64,000 bases of DNA, from contig NZ_JAJNRQ010000001.1 in NCBI RefSeq assembly GCF_021083645.1, positions 124,001 through 188,000 on the forward strand. Direction: 5' to 3'. Numbering within the stretch: position 1 is the first letter of the stretch; every line of letters starts with the position of its first letter. Positions 35,937 to 43,887 of this stretch are shown one piece after another. Origin of the DNA: Schaalia sp. lx-260. GTDB taxonomy: Bacteria > Actinomycetota > Actinomycetes > Actinomycetales > Actinomycetaceae. The notes under the pieces were generated by a model. That model searched no databases. It was not told where the DNA came from and saw nothing but the letters and a program-made list of their open reading frames with translations. The translations under genes were made by a program, and so were the position numbers.

Positions 35937-37429
35937 GCGCGTAGCACCTCCTCGATATGATCGATGGTGATATTGGAATCAGAAATTTCGTGGGTGAGTA
36001 GTCCCTGACGAACAACAAGAATGCGATGGCAGACAGAAACTAATTCGGGCAGATCATCTGAAATCAATAAAATTGCCATTCCTTCTTGGGCTTTTTTACG
36101 CAAGATCTGCATAATTGCCGCTTTAGCGCCAATATCAACCCCAACAGTAGGACCATTCAAAATTAAAACTTTTGGATGGGTGGATAAACATTTTCCCAGC
36201 ACTACTTTTTGTTGGTTACCGCCGGATAACGTGGACACTAGATCATCGGAGCTGCCAATTTTGATGGCAAGAGTATCGATAGCGTGGGTAACGATATTTT
36301 GTGCCTTTTCCCAGTGAATCCACCCAAGGAAACCTGACACGGTGGGGAGCGCAGAGGCAATAATATTGTGAACTATTGATTGGCCTAGGAATACGCCTTG
36401 TGTAAGTCGGTCTGGGGGAACATATGCGATTCCAGCTTTTAAGGCAGCCGAGGAAGATCGGAAAGAAACTTTCATACCATCGACACTGACCTGTCCATGA
36501 TCGAGGTTGATTTTCCCGACGATTGCTTCAGCAATTTCACTACGACCGGAGCCTAAAAGTCCTGTGATTCCAACGATTTCACCGGCCCGCACGCAGAAAT
36601 TTATATCTTTGAAAAGTCGCCGTGCACCTAGGTTGGTTACGGTGAGAATTTCGGGTGCATTTTCACAGATAGGTGTGACGTCGCGTTCTTCAGTAGTGAC
36701 ATATCCCAGAAGCGCTTCGGCTAGCCTGTGCGGGGTGAATTGATCTCTGGGAGCATCCGCTACGATTTCACCGTTTCGCATGACCACGATCCTGTCAGAA
36801 ATTGAGAGGACCTCATCTGTTTTATGTGAAACGAAAACGATCGCTACTCCCTGTTGCTTTAATTTGTCGACAATGCTGAAAAGGGTACGTACTTCACGAT
36901 GGGTGAGGGCTGTTGTAGGTTCATCCATGAAAAGCACACGCACATCACGGTTCAGTGCTCGAGCAATGGCAACGATTTGTCTGTCTGCAACAGAAAGGTC
37001 TTTTAATTCGGCATTAATATCTAAGACTATGCCGAGTCTTTTGAGTATATTTTTCGCTTTTTTGCGATCGCTACGCGGATTGGCACGCTTTTCTCCTTGA
37101 GCTACACGTTGACCGAAGCAAATATTTTCAGCGACGCTTAGATCAGGAAATACGGACATATCTTGAAAGATGACTTGGATACCATGATGGATAGCATCCA
37201 GTGGTTGCAGATAAGTTGCAGTGTGCTTGTTAATGTGTATTTCGCCGGAATCTGGATGTTCAACGCCAGCCAAAATTTTAATGAGCGTAGATTTTCCACA
37301 TCCATTAGTTCCAGCAAGGCACATTACTTCTCCTGCTCGGATGTCGAGTGAGACCGAGCGTAAAGCTGTGACGCCGCCGAAAGTTTTCGTAATCTGATGA
37401 GCGCGTAGGACAGAGGTTGAAGTGTTCAT
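35933..37429 (-). CDS. Sugar ABC importer ATPase with two nucleotide-binding domains (RbsA-like), second domain degenerate
   Basis: 498 residues, two fused ABC domains as in RbsA/AraG/RhaT. The first domain (about 1-245) has Walker A GTNGCGKST and Walker B VLFMDEPTTALT. The second (about 250-498) has a Walker-A-like GLLGSGRSE and signature LSGGNQQK, but its Walker B reads VLILNGPTVGVD: Asn and Gly replace the Asp-Glu needed for magnesium binding and catalysis. Thus probably only one composite site hydrolyses ATP; similar sequences occur in some pentose/polyol importers. Four-base overlap with the following permease gene. Confidence 0.88.
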   Translation of the reverse strand: MNTSTSVLRAHQITKTFGGVTALRSVSLDIRAGEVMCLAGTNGCGKSTLIKILAGVEHPDSGEIHINKHTATYLQPLDAIHHGIQVIFQDMSVFPDLSVAENICFGQRVAQGEKRANPRSDRKKAKNILKRLGIVLDINAELKDLSVADRQIVAIARALNRDVRVLFMDEPTTALTHREVRTLFSIVDKLKQQGVAIVFVSHKTDEVLSISDRIVVMRNGEIVADAPRDQFTPHRLAEALLGYVTTEERDVTPICENAPEILTVTNLGARRLFKDINFCVRAGEIVGITGLLGSGRSEIAEAIVGKINLDHGQVSVDGMKVSFRSSSAALKAGIAYVPPDRLTQGVFLGQSIVHNIIASALPTVSGFLGWIHWEKAQNIVTHAIDTLAIKIGSSDDLVSTLSGGNQQKVVLGKCLSTHPKVLILNGPTVGVDIGAKAAIMQILRKKAQEGMAILLISDDLPELVSVCHRILVVRQGLLTHEISDSNITIDHIEEVLRA

Positions 37430-37443
37430 TGTGTGTCCTGCCT

Positions 37444-37472
37444 CGGGTGGCCAGGAGTAATCTGACCACCCG
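37444..37472 (-). terminator. Hairpin between the sugar-binding protein and ATPase genes
   Basis: CGGGTGG (37444-37450) pairs with CCACCCG (37466-37472), with inner CAG/CTG. It sits in the 153-base gap after the binding-protein gene and is a likely attenuator, as in the metal operon. Confidence 0.5.
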
Positions 37473-37582
37473 CGTGTTGTTGTCAGGAAACGGGGGCATA
37501 TTTACGCCCATGTGACTATGCATGATGTTGCAGAGATGTCTGGCGTAAAAGGTTGAATAGTATGCCCTCGTGTAGGGCTACC

Positions 37583-38620
37583 TCAGAATGGGTAGTCCTT
37601 TGTGTTTTCTTTGGTAATATCAATCCACGCATTCCCGTAGAATGTCGTGGTAGAGTTTTTGTCCTGTTTGATCTTGTTGTAGCCGGAGATACCTAAGTCT
37701 GCGCCGTCAGTGATCTGCTCACCATTGAGTATTTTTTGGACGGCTGCGAGCATAGCTTTTCCTTGAAGTGCAGGGTCCCATCCGGTGATGACATCTACTG
37801 AGCCATCTTCAATCAGTTTTCCAATAATTGCAGGGGTTGAAGTGCCGACAACACAGGTGCTGTTTTGTTTTCCTGCTTCTTGGATAGCACGTCCAATTCC
37901 TGCAATATCGGTTGAGGCCGAACCGATGAATCCTTTGATATCGGGGTAGCGGGCCAGGATTTCCTTGGTGCGTTGATATGCGGTTTCTTGAGATTCATCC
38001 GATGAGATAGGTTCGCCAATATTTGTCATATTTGGGTATGCGGATAGATGCGCGTTGGCTCCTTCGACCCACTCGTTATGGGATTTCACAGTCAGCGAGC
38101 CAACGAAGTGTGCGTATTGGCCGCTTTGATCCATACATTCAGCGAGTTTATCTAGTTGGTGTGCTCCGTAGTCTTGGTTAACGAAGGCTTCGATATCTGC
38201 GTCTACACCTTTCATTCCGGAAGCTTCACCTGTGACGATGATGATTCCAGCAGATTTAGCGCGGGCAATGACGTTTTCCAATGATTCAGGTGAATTGGGG
38301 ATAATCGTCATGGCAGTGGGTTTTTGTGCGATTAGATCATTAATGATGGCGATCTGTTTTTCTTCGGAGGCGTCATCGCCTGCTGTCTGTGTCACGCTGA
38401 TGCCGTGTTCGGCAGCGTACTCTTTGTTTCCAATATCCATCCGGTTGAACCAATCGCCACCTGATAGCTTCACAATATTCACGACCTGAGTGGAAGTATT
38501 TGAGGCAGTACTTCCTGACATAGGTGAACTGTTTCCTTGAGGCCCCTGTGGTGAGCAGGCACTCAATGCGAGTGTTGCCACTGCTGCTGCAATGAGAGTG
38601 GCGGTGTGATGTCGTGTCAT
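37583..38620 (-). CDS. Sugar-binding lipoprotein of the ABC importer (RhaS/LsrB-like)
   Basis: 345 residues: a signal peptide with lipobox LSAC (Cys near 22), a Ser/Thr-rich linker and a periplasmic-binding-protein type 1 fold. Seen: NIVKLSGGDWFNRMDIG, DDASEEKQIAIINDLIAQ, MTIIPNSPESLENVI, and a C-terminal ITGWDPALQGKAML. These features resemble the RhaS and LsrB group. It is encoded between the kinase and the transporter genes and starts after AAAGGA. The ligand is unknown; a pentose, pentulose or polyol fits the ribulokinase neighbour. Confidence 0.87.
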   Translation of the reverse strand: MTRHHTATLIAAAVATLALSACSPQGPQGNSSPMSGSTASNTSTQVVNIVKLSGGDWFNRMDIGNKEYAAEHGISVTQTAGDDASEEKQIAIINDLIAQKPTAMTIIPNSPESLENVIARAKSAGIIIVTGEASGMKGVDADIEAFVNQDYGAHQLDKLAECMDQSGQYAHFVGSLTVKSHNEWVEGANAHLSAYPNMTNIGEPISSDESQETAYQRTKEILARYPDIKGFIGSASTDIAGIGRAIQEAGKQNSTCVVGTSTPAIIGKLIEDGSVDVITGWDPALQGKAMLAAVQKILNGEQITDGADLGISGYNKIKQDKNSTTTFYGNAWIDITKENTKDYPF

Positions 38621-38653
38621 GATTTTCCTTTCGTGACTGATAATGAACTGTTG

Positions 38654-40324
38654 TTACTGATAGTCATGTAGTTGAGCTTTTTGATGCATTGTGCGTAGCT
38701 CTTTCATAAGGTCTGGGTTTTCAATGCCGAACCAGTCATGGATACGTAAGTACAGCGTGTATAGGTCGCTGTAAGCTTCGTGGGCTTGAGGCTGAGGTGT
38801 GTAGCTTGTGTTATTTCTTTTGACCAGTTCGGCTGCAGATTTCCAGTCGGATATTGTTCCTGCAGCGAGAGCGCCATGTAATGCTGCTCCGAGAGCTGGC
38901 GTGTTGGAAGATTGAGTGACTTCGATTTCTCGTCCGGTGACATCCGCCATGATTTGCATGAGGAGAGGGCTTTTATGCGGTAGGCCTCCACATGTGATGA
39001 TGCGGTTAACGGGTATCCCACAGGATTCAAATGATTCAAGGATGACGCGTTGTCCGAAGGCTACGCCTTCGAGGAGTGAACGGTATATGTCAGCGCGTGT
39101 AGAACGCAGTGTCAGACCAATAAAAGCACCTGAAAGATCTGAGTTGATGAGGACAGAACGGTTTCCATTTAGCCAATCAAGACTAATGATCCCTGTGGAA
39201 GCTGGTGTGATTGCAGAGGCTTCTTTTTCGAGGGTACGAAAAGTATCTGCAATATTTGTTTTGTTTTCGTTTGAGTGAGTGGCTTGTAGTGTTTGAACGA
39301 ACCAGCCGAAAGTGTCTCCTACGCCTGCTTGCCCTGCCTCATAAGCCCAGTATCCTGGGATTATTCCGTTGTAGACGACTCCTTGAATACCTTTGACGGC
39401 TTCTCGTTGCTTTGCCATGATGAGGTTACAGACGCTTGTGCCCATCACTGCGACGAGGGTTCCAGGCTCTGTGCATCCGCTTCCAAGAAGTGCGACGTGT
39501 GCGTCCATATTGCCAATGGCAACAGGAAGATGGGCTGGAAGGCCTAGCTTTTGTGCCCAGGTGGGGGTGAGCGTTCCGGCTTGTTCACCAGGTTCGAGAA
39601 ATTCCTGTCCGAGTTTGTCAAGAACATTGGAAAATCCTGGATGGATTGCTTCGAGAGTTTCAGGTGAAGGGTAACTGTGCTTTTCTGTGCGGTAGCAGCT
39701 TTTGTAGCCGGCTGTGTGTTTTCCTCGTACTTCATGCCCGATGAGTTGAGAAACTATCCAATCACTTTGTTCTATTAATCGTTGTGCTTGTGTGAAGATT
39801 TCCGGGGCTTCGCACATGAGGAATAGTGCTTTGGGGAGCATCCATTCAGGAGAAAGAGCGCCCCCGTAAAATTCTAAAAACTCGGGTATTTCAGCGGTGA
39901 TTCTATTGATTTTTTCGGCATAGCTTTGAGAAGCGTGGTCTTTCCACAGGCGCGCGTAAGCGTAGGGATTTTTGTGTAGGTCTGGATATCGAGAAAGGGG
40001 ATTGAGATCTGTGTCGGTGAGGACAACTGTGCATGCAGTTGTGTCGATTCCAATGGAGGTGATCTCATGCGGATGATATCCGAGGCTCTGTGCGGTCTTT
40101 ATTGCTTGAGTGACGGATTCTTTCAGGCTTATCAGCCAGTCGTCGGCATCTTGTAAAGCCCATTGTGCCGGTAATGGGGTTCCTGTTCTCCAGAGGGTAC
40201 GGTCCATTACTGCGTGTGGGTAAAGTGAGATTGCAGTGGTGATTTCCGTTCCTGTATCAAGGTCAACGAGCAGTGTGCGCGCAGATTCGGTGCCGAAATC
40301 AATTCCGAGTGCGAGACGACGCAT
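38654..40324 (-). CDS. Ribulokinase-type FGGY carbohydrate kinase
   Basis: Phosphorylates a pentulose, most likely L- or D-ribulose, with ATP. Seen: 556 residues; N-terminal GIDFGTESARTLLVD; GIDTTACTVVLTD; LWKDHASQSYA; GGALSPEWMLPKAL; MGTSVCNLIM; DWLNGNRSVLINSDLSGA; and TCGGLPHKSPLLMQIMADV, the whole order matching bacterial AraB. ATG 40324 was chosen because TAGGAG lies five bases upstream. First gene of the operon, divergent from the SorC-type regulator. No arabinose isomerase or ribulose-5-phosphate epimerase is nearby, so L-arabinose use is not supported; a ribulose, ribitol or D-arabinose route is possible. Confidence 0.85.
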   Translation of the reverse strand: MRRLALGIDFGTESARTLLVDLDTGTEITTAISLYPHAVMDRTLWRTGTPLPAQWALQDADDWLISLKESVTQAIKTAQSLGYHPHEITSIGIDTTACTVVLTDTDLNPLSRYPDLHKNPYAYARLWKDHASQSYAEKINRITAEIPEFLEFYGGALSPEWMLPKALFLMCEAPEIFTQAQRLIEQSDWIVSQLIGHEVRGKHTAGYKSCYRTEKHSYPSPETLEAIHPGFSNVLDKLGQEFLEPGEQAGTLTPTWAQKLGLPAHLPVAIGNMDAHVALLGSGCTEPGTLVAVMGTSVCNLIMAKQREAVKGIQGVVYNGIIPGYWAYEAGQAGVGDTFGWFVQTLQATHSNENKTNIADTFRTLEKEASAITPASTGIISLDWLNGNRSVLINSDLSGAFIGLTLRSTRADIYRSLLEGVAFGQRVILESFESCGIPVNRIITCGGLPHKSPLLMQIMADVTGREIEVTQSSNTPALGAALHGALAAGTISDWKSAAELVKRNNTSYTPQPQAHEAYSDLYTLYLRIHDWFGIENPDLMKELRTMHQKAQLHDYQ

Positions 40325-40334
40325 AATTACTCCT

Positions 40335-40354
40335 AAGTGCTCATATGAGCACTT
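40335..40354. promoter_or_regulatory. Perfect palindromic operator near the kinase start
   Basis: A 20-base perfect palindrome with core GTGCTCATATGAGCAC, 10 bases before the kinase ATG. The same TGCTCATATGAGCA core recurs at 40415-40428, and a looser TGCTCA-N6-TGAGCA at 40360-40377. Likely sites for the adjacent SorC-family regulator. Confidence 0.75.
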
Positions 40355-40373
40355 CCATGTGCTCATATGTGTG

Positions 40374-40402
40374 AGCATAGCAATGCTCGATTGAGAGTGC
40401 AA
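40374..40402 (-). promoter_or_regulatory. Promoter of the kinase/ABC importer operon
   Basis: On the minus strand TTGCAC (40402-40397) and TATGCT (40379-40374) are 17 bases apart, a near-consensus promoter. One operator lies just upstream (40415-40428) and two lie at and after the start of transcription. Confidence 0.65.
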
Positions 40403-40414
40403 GCAGACATTTTT

Positions 40415-40428
40415 TGCTCATATGAGCA
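40415..40428. promoter_or_regulatory. Second palindromic operator, near the regulator start
   Basis: TGCTCATATGAGCA, a perfect 14-base palindrome, 25 bases before the regulator ATG and just upstream of the kinase promoter. Placed to control both divergent promoters. Confidence 0.7.
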
Positions 40429-40452
40429 TTATTTGATGTATTCTTAGATGTG

Positions 40453-41448
40453 ATGACACAATCCACTATGACTAGTTCCGTACCAGAGCCTGAAGAAAAT
40501 ACCTCTGAGTCTTTTCTTGCGCGGATTGCGCGCAGTTTTTATCTTGAAGATCTCAGTAAAGTAGAGATTGCTCAGCAATATGGGATTTCGCGCTTTAAAG
40601 TGGCGCGTTGCCTGCAAGAGGCAAAAGATAAAGGAATCGTTCAGATCACTATTCGGTCGCCACAAGATCAACAAGCTGATCTCAGTGTGGCACTGCAAGA
40701 ACATCTGGGTATTCAGCAGGTTGTCCTCGTTGCGCCTTCGCGTGACATTGTTTTAGAGCGACGTGCTCTTGGTGCTGCAGCTGCAGATCTGTTATCACGA
40801 CATGTGCGTAGAGGTTTCAAAGTAGGGATGTCGTGGGGGAGGACTCTGCTACCTATTGCTGAATATTTAGGTGACATTCCTCCAGCTATTTTCGTTCAAC
40901 TGACAGGTGTTGTCGGCAATGATCCTTCTCAATCACCGATCGAAATTATTGGAGGGATACAGCGGCGCTCAGGCTCAATTGCAAAAGCTCTGATTGCCCC
41001 GCTTTTGTCAGCAACCCCTTCTCTGGCTCAGGCATTGAAGGAAGAACCAGCTGTCGCAGAAGTGATGAAACTGTATGACAGTCTTGACATGGCTTTTCTG
41101 TCGATTGGTGCGTGGCGTCCTCGTGTGAACCAACTTGCTCAACATATTGCCCCTGAGGATCAAGAAGAATTGGATAACAAAGGCGTGTATGTTGAGTTTG
41201 GCGGTATCTTCTTTGATCGTGAAGGTCGCTATGTTGATACACATATCAATGATTGTCGCCTTGCTGTCAGTGTAGAACAGCTTCTTGCAACTCCAATGGT
41301 GACAGCGGTTGCAGGTCAAAGTGAAAAAGCGAATGCCATTCATTCCATCTGTTTTTCTGGAATTGTGACGCATCTTATAACAACGACTGAGGTAGCTCAG
41401 GCGCTCCTTGACATGCCGAAGATTGCTAATCCTGTCTACGTGAGATAA
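40453..41448 (+). CDS. SorC/DeoR-type sugar-responsive transcriptional regulator
   Basis: 331 residues. N-terminal helix-turn-helix (about 25-60: SKVEIAQQYGISRFKVARCLQEA), then a SorC sugar-binding domain (about 75-330) with RRALGAAAADLLSRHV, VGMSWGRTL, FVQLTGVVGN and a C-terminal VTAVAGQSEKANAIHS. Probably binds a phosphorylated sugar and controls the divergent kinase/importer operon through the TGCTCATATGAGCA palindromes. The start is ATG 40453 or GTG 40450; there is no Shine-Dalgarno sequence, and TATTCT at 40439-40444 would place transcription start at or near the start codon, suggesting a leaderless message (inference). Confidence 0.85.
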   Translation: MTQSTMTSSVPEPEENTSESFLARIARSFYLEDLSKVEIAQQYGISRFKVARCLQEAKDKGIVQITIRSPQDQQADLSVALQEHLGIQQVVLVAPSRDIVLERRALGAAAADLLSRHVRRGFKVGMSWGRTLLPIAEYLGDIPPAIFVQLTGVVGNDPSQSPIEIIGGIQRRSGSIAKALIAPLLSATPSLAQALKEEPAVAEVMKLYDSLDMAFLSIGAWRPRVNQLAQHIAPEDQEELDNKGVYVEFGGIFFDREGRYVDTHINDCRLAVSVEQLLATPMVTAVAGQSEKANAIHSICFSGIVTHLITTTEVAQALLDMPKIANPVYVR

Positions 41449-41453
41449 AGCAA

Positions 41454-41479
41454 AAAGCCCGCGATTTCTCGCGGGCTTT
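41454..41479. terminator. Bidirectional terminator between the regulator and the tRNA cluster
   Basis: AAAGCCCGCGA (41454-41464) pairs with TCGCGGGCTTT (41469-41479) around TTTC. Flanking A-runs and T-runs make it usable from both sides, for the SorC gene on plus and the tRNA genes on minus. Confidence 0.9.
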
Positions 41480-41485
41480 ACTCAG

Positions 41486-41558
41486 TGGCTCCGACCGGTA
41501 TCGATCCGGTGACCTTTCGATTTTCAGTCGAACGCTCTACCAACTGAGCTACAGAGCC
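41486..41558 (-). tRNA. tRNA-Phe (anticodon GAA)
   Basis: On the minus strand the acceptor GGCTCTG pairs with CGGAGCC; the D-arm is AGCTCAGTTGGTAGAGC; the anticodon loop CTGAAAA gives GAA; the T-arm CCGGATCGATACCGG is intact. 73 bases, no encoded CCA. Confidence 0.95.
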
Positions 41559-41580
41559 AATTACCGGACCAGTGGTCTGG

Positions 41581-41657
41581 TGGCGACCCCGACGGGACTC
41601 GAACCCGCGACCTCCGCCGTGACAGGGCGGCGCGCTAACCGACTGCGCTACGGGGCC
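41581..41657 (-). tRNA. tRNA-Asp (anticodon GTC)
   Basis: Acceptor GGCCCCG/CGGGGTC with one G-T pair; anticodon loop CTGTCAC gives GTC; T-arm GCGGGTTCGAGTCCCGT. A 3' CCA is encoded and included (41581-41583). Substrate of the GluQ enzyme encoded in this window if queuosine is made. Confidence 0.95.
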
Positions 41658-41714
41658 TTACAACAGGTGTAAGACCTATTGAATTATATCTTCACATCTC
41701 CGACATGAAGTTCG

Positions 41715-41787
<73 letters not shown>

Positions 41788-41929
41788 CTGTTGGCCCGAA
41801 CAATGTCCGGTGAACGTGGAAGATCATAGGCAGATTTCACCTCAAGAAGCAAAACGATTTGATGTGACTCCTATCACCTATCAAATATTGCTCCGTCACC
41901 ACCGCTGCGTATCCGCCTAATCTGTACAT

Positions 41930-43765
41930 ATGACGGACCTGATGAATGCTGCGCATAATTTGTTCTCATTTCTGCTAAAAAGCGCGGAAGAAGAAGCACA
42001 AAGTGGCACCGCCGCCGAAGCCGTGGAAAACACAATCGACCTTGTTTTCCTCACAGGGGCGACGCTGGCAGGTGCAGCAATCGCTTTCATAGTGACCACA
42101 ATCATGGCCGTAATTGCACGAAATCTCACACGCCGTTCAGCTGTTCTGGCTGCTCTGATGAAAAGAATCCGGGTAGCTGTCTATGTGGCTTTGATGCTGT
42201 GGGGCGCATGGGGAGGACTACAAATCGCCCTCCTCAACACAGATTTGGCGAATTGGTCACATACTTCCGCGCTCCTTGTTGTGCTTCACAGCATTGTTGT
42301 CCTAGGTATCTTGGCTCTGACCGCCATTGCCTACAAAGCAGCATGGATATTCCAAGATGCCGCGCGTCTGCGACAAAGTTCTGACCACGGTCGAGCACGC
42401 CGCTTTGAAACACAAGCGCAAATCATTCGCCGCCTCGTTCAGGTTCTTGTCGTCGTCGTTGGCGTATGCACAGCTCTATACACCTTTGAAACCGTCAGAA
42501 TCGCAATGACAACAGTTCTTGCTTCAGCAGGCCTCCTCTCGGTTGTGGCGGGCCTCGCCGCCCAGCAAACACTGGGAAATGTCTTTGCCGGTTTGCAACT
42601 GGCTTTTACTGACGCTATCCGCGTAGGAGATGTGGTAGTTGTCGGTCCAAATGGTGAATCTGGAGCAGTGGAAGAAATCACACTCAGCTATGTGGTTGTC
42701 AGAGTATGGGATGAACGTCGCTTCATCGTGCCCTCCACCCACTTCACCTCAACAACTTTCGAGAACTGGACACGACGCACAGCCACTCGCTTAGGGCGAG
42801 TAGAAATCCAACTGGACTGGTCAGCGCCAATGGCCCTCATCCGACAATACGTGGAGAAACTGTTGCTTTCCAGCGACCTATGGGACGGGCGCACGTGGGC
42901 TGTGCAAATCAGTGCAGCCGACACGAACACAGTGACAGTGAGCATCCTCGTTTCAGCTCGCACATCAGGTGACCTATGGGATTTACGCTGCTATATCAGA
43001 GAAAAACTGATCCAATGGATCGTCTGTGAAGAACCGTGGGCACGTCCGGCGCAGCGGATACAACCACAAGAAATACAGCTCGTAGAACACGACACCTCAC
43101 GTGAAGAAATCGCCCGCCTCGCCGCCGAATTAGCAGGAATTTCAGACGAGAACGCACACGAGGACACGCAAATTTCACATAAAACAGCCGCTGATGAACA
43201 CAATGTGACAGATCCCGTACACGCAGCACGACTCCAAGCCTCTCGCCGCCGCTCAAAGCGAGCACGCAGACGAGCAATGGCTGTGCGCCAACGTGAACTG
43301 GCTGAAGGAGGAAAACTACAATCAGCTCCTGAAGGTGAAGATGCGCATGCAGATGAAGACGGCACTCAGATGCTGAGCGCGACAACGGTGATGCGAGTGA
43401 TTCAAACGCATCGAACACACAGCCCCGAAAACCTACTGGTAACGGACGGCAAGGGTGAACGCCTGTACTCTGGGTCTGCTGAAGCAAAAGAACGCTCAAG
43501 TATGTGGGAAGGACCCGGCCAAGAAGTCCTAGCCGAACGTGAAGAAATGACACGTCTGCGTGATACTCGCATAAAACAGGACGAAAACTTTGCCGCTGGC
43601 ATGGAACCTGAAAGAAAAACCTCAGAAGAACACGACAGTAATGTGCGCGTTATCCCTGCCGAGGAATCTTTAACACAGACCAGACAAATGCAAGCCGTAG
43701 ATACGACAGAACCTTCAGATAACGCCTCTGCTCCAAAGAAAGCACGCAAGAAAAACCGTCGATAA
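41930..43765 (+). CDS. MscS-type mechanosensitive channel with a long charged C-terminal tail
   Basis: 611 residues. Seen: three N-terminal transmembrane segments plus the pore-lining helix (about 195-215: LASAGLLSVVAGLAAQQTLGNVFAGLQ), and the beta domain (DAIRVGDVVVV, ITLSYVVVRVWDERRFIVPSTHF). The MscS core ends near residue 385. The remaining 225 residues are highly charged, rich in Arg, Glu and Lys (for example SRRRSKRARRRAM), with no recognised domain and a basic KKARKKNRR end; probably a cytoplasmic tail. Opens under membrane tension to release solutes. No Shine-Dalgarno sequence is evident before ATG 41930; ATG 41942 is an alternative. Confidence 0.88.
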   Translation: MTDLMNAAHNLFSFLLKSAEEEAQSGTAAEAVENTIDLVFLTGATLAGAAIAFIVTTIMAVIARNLTRRSAVLAALMKRIRVAVYVALMLWGAWGGLQIALLNTDLANWSHTSALLVVLHSIVVLGILALTAIAYKAAWIFQDAARLRQSSDHGRARRFETQAQIIRRLVQVLVVVVGVCTALYTFETVRIAMTTVLASAGLLSVVAGLAAQQTLGNVFAGLQLAFTDAIRVGDVVVVGPNGESGAVEEITLSYVVVRVWDERRFIVPSTHFTSTTFENWTRRTATRLGRVEIQLDWSAPMALIRQYVEKLLLSSDLWDGRTWAVQISAADTNTVTVSILVSARTSGDLWDLRCYIREKLIQWIVCEEPWARPAQRIQPQEIQLVEHDTSREEIARLAAELAGISDENAHEDTQISHKTAADEHNVTDPVHAARLQASRRRSKRARRRAMAVRQRELAEGGKLQSAPEGEDAHADEDGTQMLSATTVMRVIQTHRTHSPENLLVTDGKGERLYSGSAEAKERSSMWEGPGQEVLAEREEMTRLRDTRIKQDENFAAGMEPERKTSEEHDSNVRVIPAEESLTQTRQMQAVDTTEPSDNASAPKKARKKNRR

Positions 43766-43887
43766 CTTTTAACCTATCGGAGTCAAAAACATGTGCACAG
43801 TCGGATCTGTGTCACACATGCTCCGCGGCCGTTGGATGGTAGTTTAAGGGGAGTAATGTGCGCGAAAGTACAGTGGAGTAGTTAATA

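Noticed and set aside
33222-41448. A complete Lsr (autoinducer-2) uptake system
   Set aside because: The binding protein and regulator resemble LsrB and LsrR types, but the kinase matches ribulokinase (AraB) over its length, not LsrK, and no lsrF or lsrG gene is present.
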